This document shows positions 25,335 to 38,930 of a DNA stretch of 64,000 bases, piece by piece. The notes beneath the pieces were generated by a model. It was not told the DNA's origin. It did no database searches and saw only the letters and a list, made by a program, of their open reading frames with translations. The translations under genes were made by a program, and so were the position numbers. Every line of letters starts with the position of its first letter. Within the stretch, counting starts at the first letter, position 1. The DNA comes from Mansonella perstans (taxonomy: Eukaryota; Nematoda; Chromadorea; Rhabditida; Onchocercidae): NCBI GenBank assembly GCA_037074765.1, contig JBAMDO010000195.1:40559-104558 (forward strand). Direction: 5' to 3'.

Positions 25335-28300
25335 ATGAAGCGATATCAAAGTGAAGCAGTACAACAGCGACTTAAACTTCTTTTCGACGTTCTTCTTCAT
25401 GGTTTCAGGTAGTCGATATTTGAATCATTCACAAAATTTTTATACTGATTTGACTACTGGTTTAAAAGGATGATGAAATAAGATGCAAAACTTTATGGAA
25501 AATATTTCCTAATAAATATTAAAGAATAAATATCTCATGATTTGCAGGATTTTCTTTCATTTTCTTCTCTCATTTTTGATATTGTCATTTTTAATTTGAA
25601 CAAATTCATTAAAGCATGCAAAAATGCTTGTCAATAATGATTGCTCTATTAATTTTTAAATTTCAGTTCATTTGTGGATCATCATGCGAATGAGGTGGCA
25701 TGGTTAAAAGCTCGGCTCGAATCACTACACTCCGATAATTTAGATGAACAACGAATCTTGCAAAAGGTTCATTTTATTTTTTTCAAAGTATCGCAGCTCT
25801 TTTATTTCTTTTATTATCAAATTCTGTAAATCCTATATATTTTTGAACACTTTTAGATGAAAATAATTTATTATTCTTAAGGTGAAAAAATGATGAATAT
25901 GTTACAAATGCAACGGCGACATTGTAATATTAAATTCGCTTAATAGCTGTTGACAACTGCTGTGATAGATTACATTCATGTATAATCTCCCGATGACATC
26001 GATTTTCTTTAATTTTCAAATTAACACATTCATAAAAAGTCATTAATTTAATTTACTTAACTGTAGTCTGGTTTCTTGCCTTCTCAAGACATATTGCATG
26101 CAGGAACTGCTCTACCGTGCGAAAAAAAAAAAAAAAAAAAAAATTGTTGGTGGAATTGGACTAGCAAACTTTTGAGAAAATTTTATGAATAATTCAGGAA
26201 CTGAAAATAGCAGAAGAGAATGAACAGCTTTATTCAAAACATGCAGATCGAATTATAGAACTTCGCGATCAATATCTTGGACAGATTACTGTTTACAATA
26301 ATTTGAAAGGTATCTTTATTCTCTATAATATTGATAATGCTAAATTAATTGAAGTAAAAAAAAAAAGCAAAAAGCAGAAAAATTATGCAGGAAAAAAAAT
26401 GAGATAAACAAGAAAAGGGAAAAATACGCGAAAAAAACTGAAATAAGCGAGTAAATCACAGGTTATTTCGAATGCATAATGATTATTAAAGTTTCCATTT
26501 GCAAGATATTCTACAAACAATTGCATGCAATTCTAATTTTCATTTAACTGTATAATTACAAATTTAATTTGGAATTAATAAACTGTACAAAGTGAGAAAA
26601 AATTTGTCACAAAGGAATGTGATAAATTTTTTCTTTTTATTTTTTCCAAGTTGGAAAGTTTTCAGCGATCTAGATTACTTTTTTCTTTCACTCGAAATTT
26701 ACGTAAATTATTATTCTTCTACCATATCACTCGTGCAACTTATAGTTCTATTGTTTTTCATTTTGAGATTTGTTCCATTCATTTACTTCTTTCAGTTCTC
26801 TGAAATTCATTCATTCAGTTCTATGCGAAGTAAGCCTAAATAAGAAAAAAGTCATGGTCATCAAAAAACATTCAATATTACAAGTTTTCTCTCTCTCTAT
26901 GCGCATGATGTTTGGATGTGATTTATGAGAAACAATTTAAGTATATTCTCTCGATTAAATTTATATCCCACACAATTTTCTTTGCTGAAATTGGGGAGAA
27001 AAGAAAAGTGGAATACATTGTTCTATCAACTTCTTTGTCAGTACTTTCTTGGATAAAATAAAAAAAAAGAAAAATATATTCCAAAATTTTCGAAATTTGA
27101 TATCAAAGTTTTTTTGTTCCTGAAGCATTCTTTTAAATGGAAAATTGAAATTCCGCAAGTTCTAAATTTTGAATCCTAGTTGGAGTTTTTCTCCTTAGTT
27201 TTCTATTGTTAAGTTTTAAAGATGGATAATTTGTGGAAAGTTATAATTTTCATTGTGAACCTCAATGGCACTTATAAAATTTATATACAAATGATATCAC
27301 TTTAAGCTTGATATAAATGCATAAATGATGTAACGAATTTATTTAATGTCTCTGTTCACTTAGCAAAGAATTGAATATTTTTGAATAGTTAGCAAATGAT
27401 ATTAAAGTTTTTATAGTCATTGACAGAAATCTCATTCATGTTGGGAATATTTTCCCGAAATATTTGAATATTAGAATATATTTAAACGGCATCTTTAAAT
27501 GTGCTCTCTTTTTTTTTTTTTTTTTTCTATCGAAAAGGAAAGAAAAAAGGTAAGTTAATGTGAGCAATTATTATTGGCAATTTCCAAAATTCTAATTTTA
27601 AAAATTCATGTTGAGTTGATTTTATTTTCAAGTGAAATTTCAGAAATTAATTGTTAATATTATGTTAATTGTTGTTGAAATTTTTGTCATATTATAACGA
27701 ATCATGACAATCTATGTTCAGTTGTCTGATGTAAGGAATAAATGAAATATTATTTGTCGTACGAAAGTCGCTGTTACTTGTTCATTTCAAAAGAATTCAT
27801 ACTGCTGGCTGCAGTAATAATGTTTGTCTTTCTGATTAAATCTTATAATTTTGTTTGTCAAATATGAAATCTTTACAGCGTATAATTATCTTGAGCTAAT
27901 CAATTCTTCTATATTTTGGCCAAATAAAGCTAGCAAACAAAAATTTGTTCCATAATAATTTGTAGAAATATAGTTGAAAAATTGAAATAAAACATACAAA
28001 TTAGAATTGTATTAATTAGATTCATCATTCAAATTATACTTAATCAATTGTATTTTATAAATAATCATTATAGTCATGTCGAATCATCCTTACTAAAATT
28101 ATTTCAGAGATTTGTTCTAAGTTTGTAATTTGATTTGTTAATGATATATTTTACAATTCAGAAAAGATTTTAAGTTTAAAATTTAAGATAAAATAATTGT
28201 TGTGTTTATATCTTCAAAAAAAAAAAGAAAAAAAAAAATCTTCATCACTTGTTATATTTTATTTACTTTGCTAATTTATTTATTGTTTAAGCTTTTAGGT

Positions 28301-28787
28301 ACATTGTAATTGCCAGAAAAGTAATTGTTTTGGTACGTATATTTCTCTTCTTTCTCTCTCTTTCTCTCTCTTCCTCTATCTATTCATCTATCTGTCTATC
28401 TATCTATCTATCTTTTTCTTCCTCTCTTCCACTTATAATTTGAAATATTTCTATTTCCACAATCTTTTATGTTGTAAGTATCGTCCATTTATTGTTATCT
28501 TTAATACCAAATAAAACACAGAATGAGCAATTTTGCTAGTAGGAGGCGAATGCTGCTGATACATTTTAAGCTAATTGTAATAAACGATAGTTTCGATCAT
28601 TTTCCACTTTTTGCTATTTTTAAAAGTATCACGAAAATCGAACGTGAGCATTATAATGTTGTAACTCATTAAAAAAAAACTTTTTCGACAAACAATTCTA
28701 TAATAAACTATCAGCGAACATTCGAATCAAATCGATCATTCATCGAGAATTTCATCAATATTACATGTATATTCTATTAGAAATTTT

Positions 28788-28818
<31 letters not shown>

Positions 28819-31800
28819 ATTTCTGTGCAGAATTTTGTTCTTTCATTTTATTTCCTTTTTTAATAATTCAGGATGATCAGTTTAACAATTTACGATTGTT
28901 GATAGGTTCAACACGTTCCATTCCATCGTTTGGGAGCGGTAATCGGATGACAAAACGTTTGAATCAGGCTGCAGCAGCTGTTGAATTGGAATTGTACACT
29001 ATGGTAGGCCGTTTACAAATCGAAATTAAAGGTTTATTTGTTTGTTTTTTTTTTTTTTTTTTTTTTATCTTTATTGTTTATATCATATAATTCTTGATCA
29101 TATACCTACCATACGATGAGTATTAAATTTTATATGTGATAATAGGTTGAAAAGTAACCAGCTTATCCAAGATTTGTTTTTTACTTGGTTTGAATAAATA
29201 ATTATTTTTTTTAGAGATTTTTTAGAATTTTTTTATTTCACAAGAATTCTTTTGAAGCTTTTATAAACTCAAATTTTAATAAAAATATTTAGCTTTTTTT
29301 TTTTAAACTTTTATAGGATTTCTGAATGAGTTTTTTTTTTTTTTTTTTTTTTTGACTGAGAGTATTTTTGGTTGTTCGGAAATAATTTAGTTAAATTGCT
29401 TCAGTAATTTTGCAGCTATTGTCGGATTTGCTCGTATAACACCTGGTGATATTTTTGAAGTATCGATTAAGCATGGTACTCAGAAATGGAAAACCCGTGG
29501 TAAGACCCAGCCAGATCGGACTCAGATATGGGATCATTCTTCTGTTATATTTACATGTTACCCAGATTGTCCTATTGAAGTTAAGGTAATTTTCAGCTGC
29601 ACTTTTAGTCTGGAAAATTGCTGTTGTATTTCGAAGATCGTTTTCTAACTTACTGAACGAAAACATTATACCGGAATTTTTGAAAAGATTATTTCCAGGC
29701 ATGGGTTTATATTCGGACGTTATTCTAGTTCTCAAATAAAAATTTCAATTTTTAGGCCACAGAGGTTCGCTTTTTCAAATCGAAAACGTTGAGCCAACGT
29801 TCCTTCGATCCAGGTGAATTATTTTGTTCACAATCACAACTCGTGACAGTTAATTTGAATCAAATCGGGACACTTAAATTGGAATTGGTTGTTCATTGGA
29901 TGTAAGTTTTATTCTTTTACCTTGTAATGTACAGAATGGTACCATAGTCCAATTAATTGGTTGCTGTTGTGAAAATTAACACTTTAATTTGCGCAAACCA
30001 ACTTAAATTTTACTCAGTATCCTCCATAACATGTTTGCACCATTTGTTAAAGAGTTTAAAGTGGCAAACAAATATGTGACTTTGTTTATTTACTTAAGGT
30101 AATAACGGTTCAATTTTTTGACTATTACTGCTCCGATTTGAGTACACCTGTTATGCTGCCTTAGATATGATAACAATTCTTATAAACTCAAATTTAAAAA
30201 TTTTTGTTTTCGAAATGCTGCTTAATACAAATATACTCAATTACAGGCCGCTAATGAATGCAAAGAATTCGAACAGTATGAGTAGTGCGTATAGTTTATT
30301 ATCCAATGAAAATTGTTTTTTGGATAATGCATCAACCAGTGATGCAGTTGTGTGTTGCTTTCTGTTATATTCCGATATCTTTCGAAATCAAATTATGACT
30401 TGCAAAAATTTTCAGTAATTATAAGATTTGAAGATTTCAGAATTGTAATTTCAAACTACATTTTGCAAATAATCTTGCTAATTTCTGTAGAAATCCTTAG
30501 TTCTCAAGTGTTATTATTTAGTTGAAATTTCTGACAAAGTCATGCCATTACTTGAGATATTTGCAGGAGAAGAAAACTCGGGTATTATTGCGCGAGAAGA
30601 AGCGCAACAATCAACTTATGCGGCAAAAAGAAATTTGGCGTTCATCAACAAATATTCTAGACAGTGTTTATGATGATATTAGCAAGTCAATTCCAAGTAT
30701 TGACACGGTTAACTTGTCTTTATTTTTTTTATTTTTAAATTGCTTAACGGTTCTGCCTGGTTTTTATACTTGACAATATTGTTATTTCTTGAATTTCACT
30801 GAAAATTATCAAGTCTCTATTAGTCGTTACATTTAAATTCATTATTTGTTTGATTATTTCTATCATTAAAAAAAAAAAGAAAAAAAGAAAAATTTGCAGG
30901 TGGAGGCGTTGCCTGTAAAACGAGAATTGAAAAAAAATGCATACGAATCATTTTACGTTAAAAACGGGTGGGAACGTTCAGTTAGCGTTTCACAACTTGT
31001 AGCTAACTCAAATCAAAATGTGTGTGAGCGTATTTCTTCGACTTCTTCAGTACCAACTGAGGATGAATTGTTATATTTTATTGGATTGATCAAACCATTT
31101 ATTGCAAAATTGGTCCGGAAATATCCTGAAATTGCTATCAACAAATCATGCCTGAATCATTGGGAGAAGTTTCTGAAGGTATGAATGTTGCTGCCATTTT
31201 TTACTAGTGTATAACGAGATGGCCATTAATTATCTTTTTCAGTTCACATTTAATTTTTATTTTTATTGGACGAAAATTGTAGAAGGATGACTTACCAGTT
31301 GGCCGGAGGAACGAATTGACAAGTGGGACCGATATCGATTATCGGGATGAACATGATGAAAATTCTAGACTTCATTATGTCGAACAAATGTTAGTTCGGA
31401 ATCATTTGAAGGAAAAAAATTATCGTTGTAATTTCCGATTTACGATTTTACCATATTTGTTTAAGTTCATTTAAAATTTTCTCGTAAATTTGTAAATGCC
31501 ATATCAATGATACAAATGCAGTGCTACGTAGGATTTGCTTTCGCCGCTATAAAAAAACACTTTTCTCGTAAAGGTCAGAAAACGATAGCGGTATTGATTC
31601 ACTGCGGCAGCGTATTTCTCCATATAGTGTTAAGAATTGTTCAGTTATCGATAAAGCAGTCTGCATTGGAGTTACCAGATCCGGCCCATCACAAAGGCGA
31701 TTCAGACAGGTTAGAAATGATGTTGACCAAAAATTTTTCTCAAAAAAAGGCACTATTTGATTTTCAGTTTTAAGTAACAGCTAAGAATTTAACTTTTTTA

Positions 31801-34210
31801 GATGAAGGAGAAGGAAAGGCGCAAGTCTATCGGAGTTGTTGTCGATCTAGCTTCCGAAAATCAATGCTTTGGAAATTCAGATGAATTATGGTTACGTTCA
31901 AGTTCTAATAGTTCGTCCAGTAGTTGTTCAGTGAATCGCTTGTGGGACCGGACATCTTCTATCGGGATATCTCGAGAACTTCATCTTTGTCTTAGGCATC
32001 ATTTAAAACGATGTTTAAATACATTGACGGTTCGTTCATTTCGTACTGTTGTCTATTAGCAGTGTTAATTAATACGAAAAATAATTGATAAAGTTTGTAG
32101 TGCATAATATTATCTTTAAATTCAGCATCCTTCAATGGATATTCCGAAATACTGAAGTTTTCTCAGTTTCGAGTCTGGGAAATCAGTAGGGGACTTATTG
32201 TTAAGAAAGGAAGTGTGAAAAAAAAGTATTGAACTTAAATTCACGATCTGCTAACCAAGATGTTCCTTTGTTTTTTTGCATGTGGATATTTTTTAACGTC
32301 AAATGGTGGTCATTAATTATGATATTAAATTTATTTTTAGACTTTAGCAAGTATTTATGGTCCGTTAGAGTATCGTGAAAATGAAATGTTGGGTAGAATA
32401 GAAGAGGAGACATCTACATTAAATGAATTGATCAAATTGGCTTCAAGAAAACATTTGTCAGTGGTTCGGGAAAATGGTTAGTTTTTTGGTTAATGGAGCT
32501 TATCATCAGATTATCTGATGTTTCAGTTTAGTTCATGTTTTGATTTTATTTTTACAGTTATATTTCGTATCCATTATTATTTTCTGAAAATCTATAATAC
32601 CGCGATGATATTTTTCTTTTCAATCCTCTCGCTGATTAAGATACCAACTGTCAACAAAAAATGTATTGTACAAGTTTGAATTTTGTTTGTTTTAAATTAT
32701 TATTCAGCTATTGCAGTATTATATGAGTTAACGAATGATTCGGAAGTACGAGAAGTATGGCTTTCCACAGTATCCCAATTGGATGCTACTTTAATTGTAA
32801 CGATGGAATCCTTGCGACTGCAGATTCGTAGTCATTTTGGGTCGATGGTTGAAATTCGTTATCCAGGTCTAGTCAATAATGGTTTGTGCTACTGTTGATT
32901 GTTTGAGAATGCCTAAACGACACTGGAATCAAGAAAGTTCATAAATTTCTTAAGCTGTCTCAAAATTCGGACAGTTTCAATCTGTTGTCATCAAACCATC
33001 AATACAATGATAATTTCAGTGATTGATTCTGTGATGTCGCTGTTGACCGACAAAAATACTTGGGAACCAGAATACATTAGTGTTTTTCAATTCGTTAATC
33101 TATTTCGTGGCAAGCATGTCACTTCATTTGTCGAAAATTTGGCACATGAAGGTTAAGAATGACAATTTGCAATGTATTCTGTGCTTAGGAAGCTTTTCCT
33201 AATAGTACTATTTTTTTTTTGCAGTTTTTGTGACGGGATATTTTGCTGTCATTATACTGCTGTTGATTAATTCATATCTGTTTCTGATTTTACAGCACTA
33301 ATAATGTCACATCTAAGTTCGCGTCAAATTAATCTTGTCAAAGAAGTTATGAATCGGTTATCACAAATTCCAGTTGTTCCACCATTGGAAAGTTTACGAT
33401 ACATTTCTCTTGTACTTGTCTGTCCGGATCGTAATTTACAATCAATCATAGGTAAGCGTTGATAGCAACATTTTTTCCTGTACATTATTTAATAAATTTT
33501 TCCAAAAGTTCTTTTTTTTTCACTTTCTAATTATCATTACTGAAAAGAAAATTATGGAAATCTAACCATATTAATCTTATCGAATTATAAATTTCCTTTC
33601 AGAAACCTATCTTTTATCAGCAAGCGGACAATTGCGTGATGACCTGATAACGTGTTATATTTGTCTTCTGGAGCATGAGAATGAGCAAAGTCGTAAAGGT
33701 GCTTGTCGCGCACTGGGGACACTTGGAGTATGTCTTCTAATATATACTAATTTCTTTTCCTTTTTTTGAATTTCTTGGTTCAATTCTTCAGCAAAAACAG
33801 CGGGAAAATGAGAAATGATGAAATGACGTAATTGATCTATTTGAGTTTTCTTCCTGATGTAGATGCTATGTCAGTAATTATAAATGAAGAAATAGAATTG
33901 GTAAAGGTATTAGATGAAAGATGATTTTGCTCTGCCGAAAACTGGAATTACTCGAATTCATGAATTTAAGACTCAAATTATGGCAGCATACTTTTTTTTT
34001 AAAAAATTAAATGTAGCTGTATTCTTGTATTATTATTAATAGCAACAACAACACTACCGATACTTTCAGTCAACGAAAGCAGTACATCCTTTAACATTTT
34101 TATATGGTAACGATCCGGCGCAAGCTGTACGGGAGGAAGCGTACAGAGCGGTAAATAAAATGACGCGTAATTTGGATGATTTAACGAACATCGAGAGTAC
34201 TAAAATTTAA
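25335..34210 (+). CDS. RIPOR/FAM65-family Rho-interacting protein
   Basis: Eighteen exons fit: 25335-25408, 25667-25766, 26198-26309, 28906-29031, 29416-29585, 29756-29901, 30247-30349, 30567-30707, 30900-31178, 31283-31389, 31574-31709, 31802-32029, 32341-32476, 32708-32866, 33020-33151, 33296-33451, 33603-33727, 34070-34210. They total 2,571 nt (856 codons) with every phase consistent. RIPOR proteins bind Rho GTPases and regulate cell polarity and migration. The N-terminus (residues 1-140) is helical and charged. Residues 139-245 match the conserved core, with [22 protein letters not shown] and [13 protein letters not shown]. The middle is Ser-rich and the C-terminal third is helical, Arm-like ([17 protein letters not shown]). 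An in-frame TAA 27 nt upstream supports the start. The exon-4 acceptor (GATAG) is weak; an alternative is an exon 3 extended to 26360 with acceptor at 28,871. Vertebrate paralogues are longer. Confidence 0.88.
28206..28420. repeat. Simple repeats in RIPOR intron 3
   Basis: An A-rich run near 28,215, then TCTC-rich sequence from 28,343, and a TCTA/TCTG tetranucleotide run at about 28,380-28,412. All lie inside the 2.6-kb third intron. Confidence 0.85.
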
Positions 34211-36051
34211 AATTTGCGGTTATTAAATTTATTTGTTTCTTTTCTTTGTGAATAACTGTAATGCTGTAAATTACTTCCACTCCAATATTTAGTCCTTTTT
34301 TTTCAGTAATTGTACCTTCGTTGTGCGAGATAATGTATTATATAATTCATTCATTACAAAGAAAATAATACATATAATTTCTATCTTTCGTGTGCCTATA
34401 TTTTTATCAGGTTCATTATTTTTGTTCTTCATATGGTAATTATTTGAATAATTAACAGCTTCATTATACTTTTCTTAATGTTTTATTTACTACTTATTGA
34501 TTTTAGAACAAGAAGGAAAGTATCATATACAAATAAATTTCAGTGTATACATGCATATATATTGAGAAAAAAGACAGGAAAAATGAGTTCCGTTGTTGAA
34601 TTCTTTTTTGTTCCTTTTATATCAATTTCTTCTCTTTATGGCAGGAAAAACGAGTTTTTGTTGAATTCTTTTTTGTTCCGTTATATCGATTTTTCCTCCA
34701 TTTTGATTGATAAAATTTAATGTTAACTTTGATACAATCATTAATGAATTGTATTTGGAAATCAATTATTAATATCAGTTATTAATAATCAAATTCATCA
34801 ATACCAATTCCTGTATAAATTAATGTTTGATATCAAAATTTCCGAACAAGTTAGGTCTGTGAAGTTATTTTTGATAGAAACTGTTGTTGGACATTATTGA
34901 TTTCATCAATATCCTGTATATAAAAACAATTTCCTGTATGGCTTCGTCTTTCTATTATATTTACACTTCTGCGCAAATCTAACCAATAACATTACGAATC
35001 GTAGTGTAATTTCTGCTTATCTTATTCTCGAGAGCAAAAATTTATAAACCTTAAAAATTTCAATTTTGTTAGATATATGACGTAGCAGTCATGTCTTTTT
35101 TTCCTGGGTGTTTCGTTTTCAGTATCAATGGAATAAATTTCATGAAATGCTCGAGATTTTTTTTATCACTTGAAAATTAACACTGTTTAGTTTCACAGAA
35201 GGAATTAATCCAAGTGACGAGAATGTCTTATAGTGATTAGAACCTCATGATAATTATAAGTTTATTGTAAATATACTTCATATTTAACTATAGTGATTAG
35301 GAACCTCATGATAATTGTAAGTTTATTGTAAATATACTTCATATTTAATTGCTTTTATTATATTTTATGTGTTCAAATGAATATTTGGATTACTTATTCG
35401 AATTCTAGAAAAGAAATTGAGATTGGAAAAATCCTTGCTCAAATGATAGTTTTGACAAATATGAAGTTAACATTTCTGAATATATTTTCATTTTGCAAAA
35501 AGTTCTGGAAATCACTCTGTTTCCGTTAATTTTGAAATAATAAAATGAAGTTCCATATTTACATTACCAATGATTAAACGTATTGGTACTAAATATTTAC
35601 TTGCTTTTGTAGCAAAGTATGATATTTCGAAAATTGTTCGAAGTATTGTTCTGACAATGTAATTTCTTGAAGCAAATGTTGAAGTAAAATTATGATGTTA
35701 GGATGATGTGGTTAAAATCTGCAGTAGATTAGAAATCCGAAGTGAATTATAGAAATTGGTGTTATAGACATTACTATATTAAATAAATCTGTAGTAAGTG
35801 ATTCATTTCTCAAAATTAATAAATCAGATATTATTATGAACCATTTAATTAACGTACTATCTTTTACCAAAATGGTGCATTTTTAATATGTTGCAAACGT
35901 ATGCAACCTTTTAGTATGTTGAAATGACACCAAAAACGTAAATGTTCGGTTTTTATATGATAGAGATATGAGACTTGTCGAGAAATTAGATATAGCTGTC
36001 CTTAGTGCACATTATTTGAAACAAAGATATTTTGTTGGTACATTTTGCAGA
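34211..36051. other. Intergenic between RIPOR and the QNG1 relic
   Basis: AT-rich and without a recognised gene, apart from the 60-bp tandem duplication listed separately. A short frame near 35,974-36,056 precedes the QNG1 relic and may be decayed coding sequence, but I cannot assign it. Confidence 0.45.
35229..35349. repeat. Tandem duplication of 60 bp
   Basis: Two adjacent copies (35229-35288 and 35289-35349) begin 'tatagtgattag' and end 'atacttcatatttaa'. They differ by one inserted G and an A/G substitution, so the duplication is recent relative to the surrounding degenerate repeats. Confidence 0.9.
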
Positions 36052-37374
36052 TTGTATTAAATATTTCCGTCTTTGTTGATCGATTGTATTCATGTGAAAA
36101 TGGGGAATTAATAGTTGAAAATGATACTAACAATATAGAATTATCACAAGAAGGGACACTAAAAGTTGCTTGTACATTGCTTCATTTGTTAAATCTTTCC
36201 ACAATTATTCAAATGAATGTGTAACAAAAATGATTAATTTAAAAGCAACAGTATTTGATTACAGAAGTTTCATGATAGACAGTAAAGCTACATATGAAGC
36301 TTATTGGGAGAAATACAATTACTATTTAAGTTTTATTTAAATATTTGCAGTGGAAAATTGCAATTTAAATTTTGAAATGTAGCATTTATCTTTTTTTTTT
36401 GAAATATAATATGCAGATTATGGGTGCTGGCTGTAGCAGTAGTTTTACGAAGGATAAATATTTCTCACATGATGTTCATCTACAAATAGCTGATCGCAAA
36501 GCTATTGATTAATAAAACTTACATCTCGCTAAAGTATAAAATATTTAATACAACCATTTTTTTTTTTGACAATGTTAATTTAGAAAAAAGCATTTTTTTC
36601 TCTTTACATATATTTTATGTGTATTTGATAGATTTAATTCATTGAAACTTCAATACTGAAGAACGTCTGATTACGTCACATAAAGTAAAAAAATTTTCAA
36701 GATTTTACAGAAACTTTAACATTTAGAAAGAATTCTATCTGATTCTTGCTATACTTTTCAAAATTGTATTGGAGGATATAAAACCATTATTGATTCCTTG
36801 CAAATCTTTCTCATTGATACGATCAATTTCTCATTTTGGTCTGATCATAAAGTGAATTTTGAAGCATCATTTCACGGGAAGCAATACACAGGTTACTTGG
36901 CTGTATGTGCATGCATTAATAAAGCTTTAGAAGAAAACATACCGATTACCAATGCCATTATCTAAAAAACGTTACTCAGGATAATTTAAGAAAGATCTTC
37001 AAAACTAATGATAGTTGCTTTTCCATAATTTAATCATTCAGGCAATTGATGTTAACAATTTTAAAAATAAACAGCGAGAATCACTGAAAAATGAGAATCC
37101 CTTATGCTTTATCTAGAATCACCAGATTTTTCCAGCTATCGTGTACAGCATCCATTTCGTCAACCTGTATACCGCTCGTATGGACAAGTTCTTATCGCCG
37201 GTAAAAGGCTTAAAATATAAGCCTCAGTAAAACGATTTGTTAGGATTTTGGGGATTTGAATTTTTTTTTTGCTGTGGTAACACTGCTCTCGCAGTGAGGT
37301 AATCGGTAACAAAATTTCGATTTCATCAAACTGCAATTCAACAAGGGAAATGATGCAAAATTTCTTTTTAGGAA

Positions 37375-38061
37375 GTGTTGGGAAACTTCGTTTGGGTATT
37401 TCGACAGCTGGAAGCCCTAGATGAGAATCTAGAATATTCCAACATCGTATACATTTACACGAGATTGAAGCAACATTGGAGGGACTAGGTAATGTTCAAA
37501 TAGAATCACCAGCCCCACAACAACCCCAACAACTCGGGGCAACAATGTCGGAATTAGGTGGAACTCAAGCAGAACTACCAGTCCACAACAACCCCAGCAA
37601 CAAGCACCACAACCAGTTCGATCAACAGTCACCCTGCCTCAATTACCATTGCCAACATTCAGTGGTGACCCCAGGTTATGGAAACAATGAAGGAGCAGGA
37701 CTTCAAGTTAATAAACTTCCTTGCGAAAAAAGGGATGATTTGGGAAAATATTGTACCAAGAGTTCCTTAGAGCGGAGGAGTTTATGAAAGGCTCATTGGC
37801 CTGATGAAAAAAGCTATGAAGAGAGCTATCGGCAGAAGGCTATTATGGGAGAGAGAATTAATAACTCTGATAACAGAAGTCGAGGGAACACTCAATACTC
37901 GACCACTAACTTACGTAGATTGCGATGATTACGTAATTATACGTCCGGTTGATTTCATCTCCCCCAATGTCTCGCTAGCTACACCATTCGCCAATGTCGA
38001 TGACCAAGAAGAATTTATTCCTCATAAACTCAGTAACAAGGGAAAACTTGTTAGATATTAG
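37375..38061 (+). mobile_element. Bel/Pao retrotransposon fragment, internally deleted
   Basis: Pieces of a Bel/Pao gag-pol lie on the + strand. Around 37,405 there is a gag piece (RQLEALDENLEYS). Around 37,635 is a second gag motif (LPQLPLPTFSGDPRLW), which directly abuts integrase sequence from 37,690 (INFLAKKGMIWENI). The integrase C-terminal part at 37804-38061 is open for 85 codons with KRAIGRRLLWERELITLI and EGTLNTRPLTYVD. Protease, reverse transcriptase and RNase H are missing, so gag is joined to integrase by a large internal deletion. No LTR was found at either side. It interrupts the queuosine-salvage relic. Confidence 0.8.
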
Positions 38062-38930
38062 TTTTTTACAAAATTAATTAGATGACTCATAAAGACATTA
38101 ACATTCATTTTACAATTTTTATTGATCTATTGGAAGTTCCGCGATATAAAATTCGCGACAGGAAGCGAAATTCCATTGTTAGAAGAACGAGTAAAGGTAA
38201 ATTAGTAAAGCTGGCATACTGATAAGTTAGGTATAAAAATTGTATGAATTTAATTTTATTACTGGAATTCCCATTTCTCCCTTTCTTTCCAAATTTAACT
38301 GAATGATGTCTATAGAAATTCGATGGGACATTTTGCAACTGCATTTTGAAATGCATTAAAAGCGCCATCAAACTTATGAAGGATTGAGAACTTCGAGAAG
38401 TTATCGTGACCTTGCAATTTATAAAGGACAAAAAGGTACGGCCTTACTTAATACCGGTTGTTTCCTTTTTACAGAATCCTAATTACCTTAAAAGAAAATA
38501 CTCATAACACTCGGAGTACGCTACCAGGTATTTTTGATGAAGTACAGTTCGAACTTTAGGCATGTGTGTGGTTTGATGCATTAACAATTAAGGCAATAAA
38601 TATCATAGGGGATTTATCTATAATAATTTCCTGTAAATTTGAGATAATCAGACATAATAAGTAAGCATAAAAATTTGTATCTAATATTACCACACTCCCT
38701 ACCTTCTCATCTTTATTTCAGTACATTATCTTAGTTTCGTTTCTCAAGCGAGCACAAATACCTGTGCACGATATATACTTATGTATGAGAAAAAGTGATG
38801 ATGCTTGTAATTTTCATGATATTCAATAAGAATTTATCAGCTTCAAATTATTATTTCATATTCAAAGAAATGGAAAAAATCTTAAATTGGTGTTCATTTT
38901 TAAATACAAACAATAAACACAACCATTTAC
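38062..38930. other. Unassigned sequence inside the QNG1 relic
   Basis: Follows the retrotransposon fragment and precedes the last queuosine-salvage piece. It may hold decayed 3' transposon sequence, but no motif is convincing. Confidence 0.4.

Noticed and set aside
31507..31773. 88-codon frame overlapping RIPOR exon 11
   Set aside because: The alternative frame in exon 31574-31709 keeps the phase of all 18 exons; this one does not.
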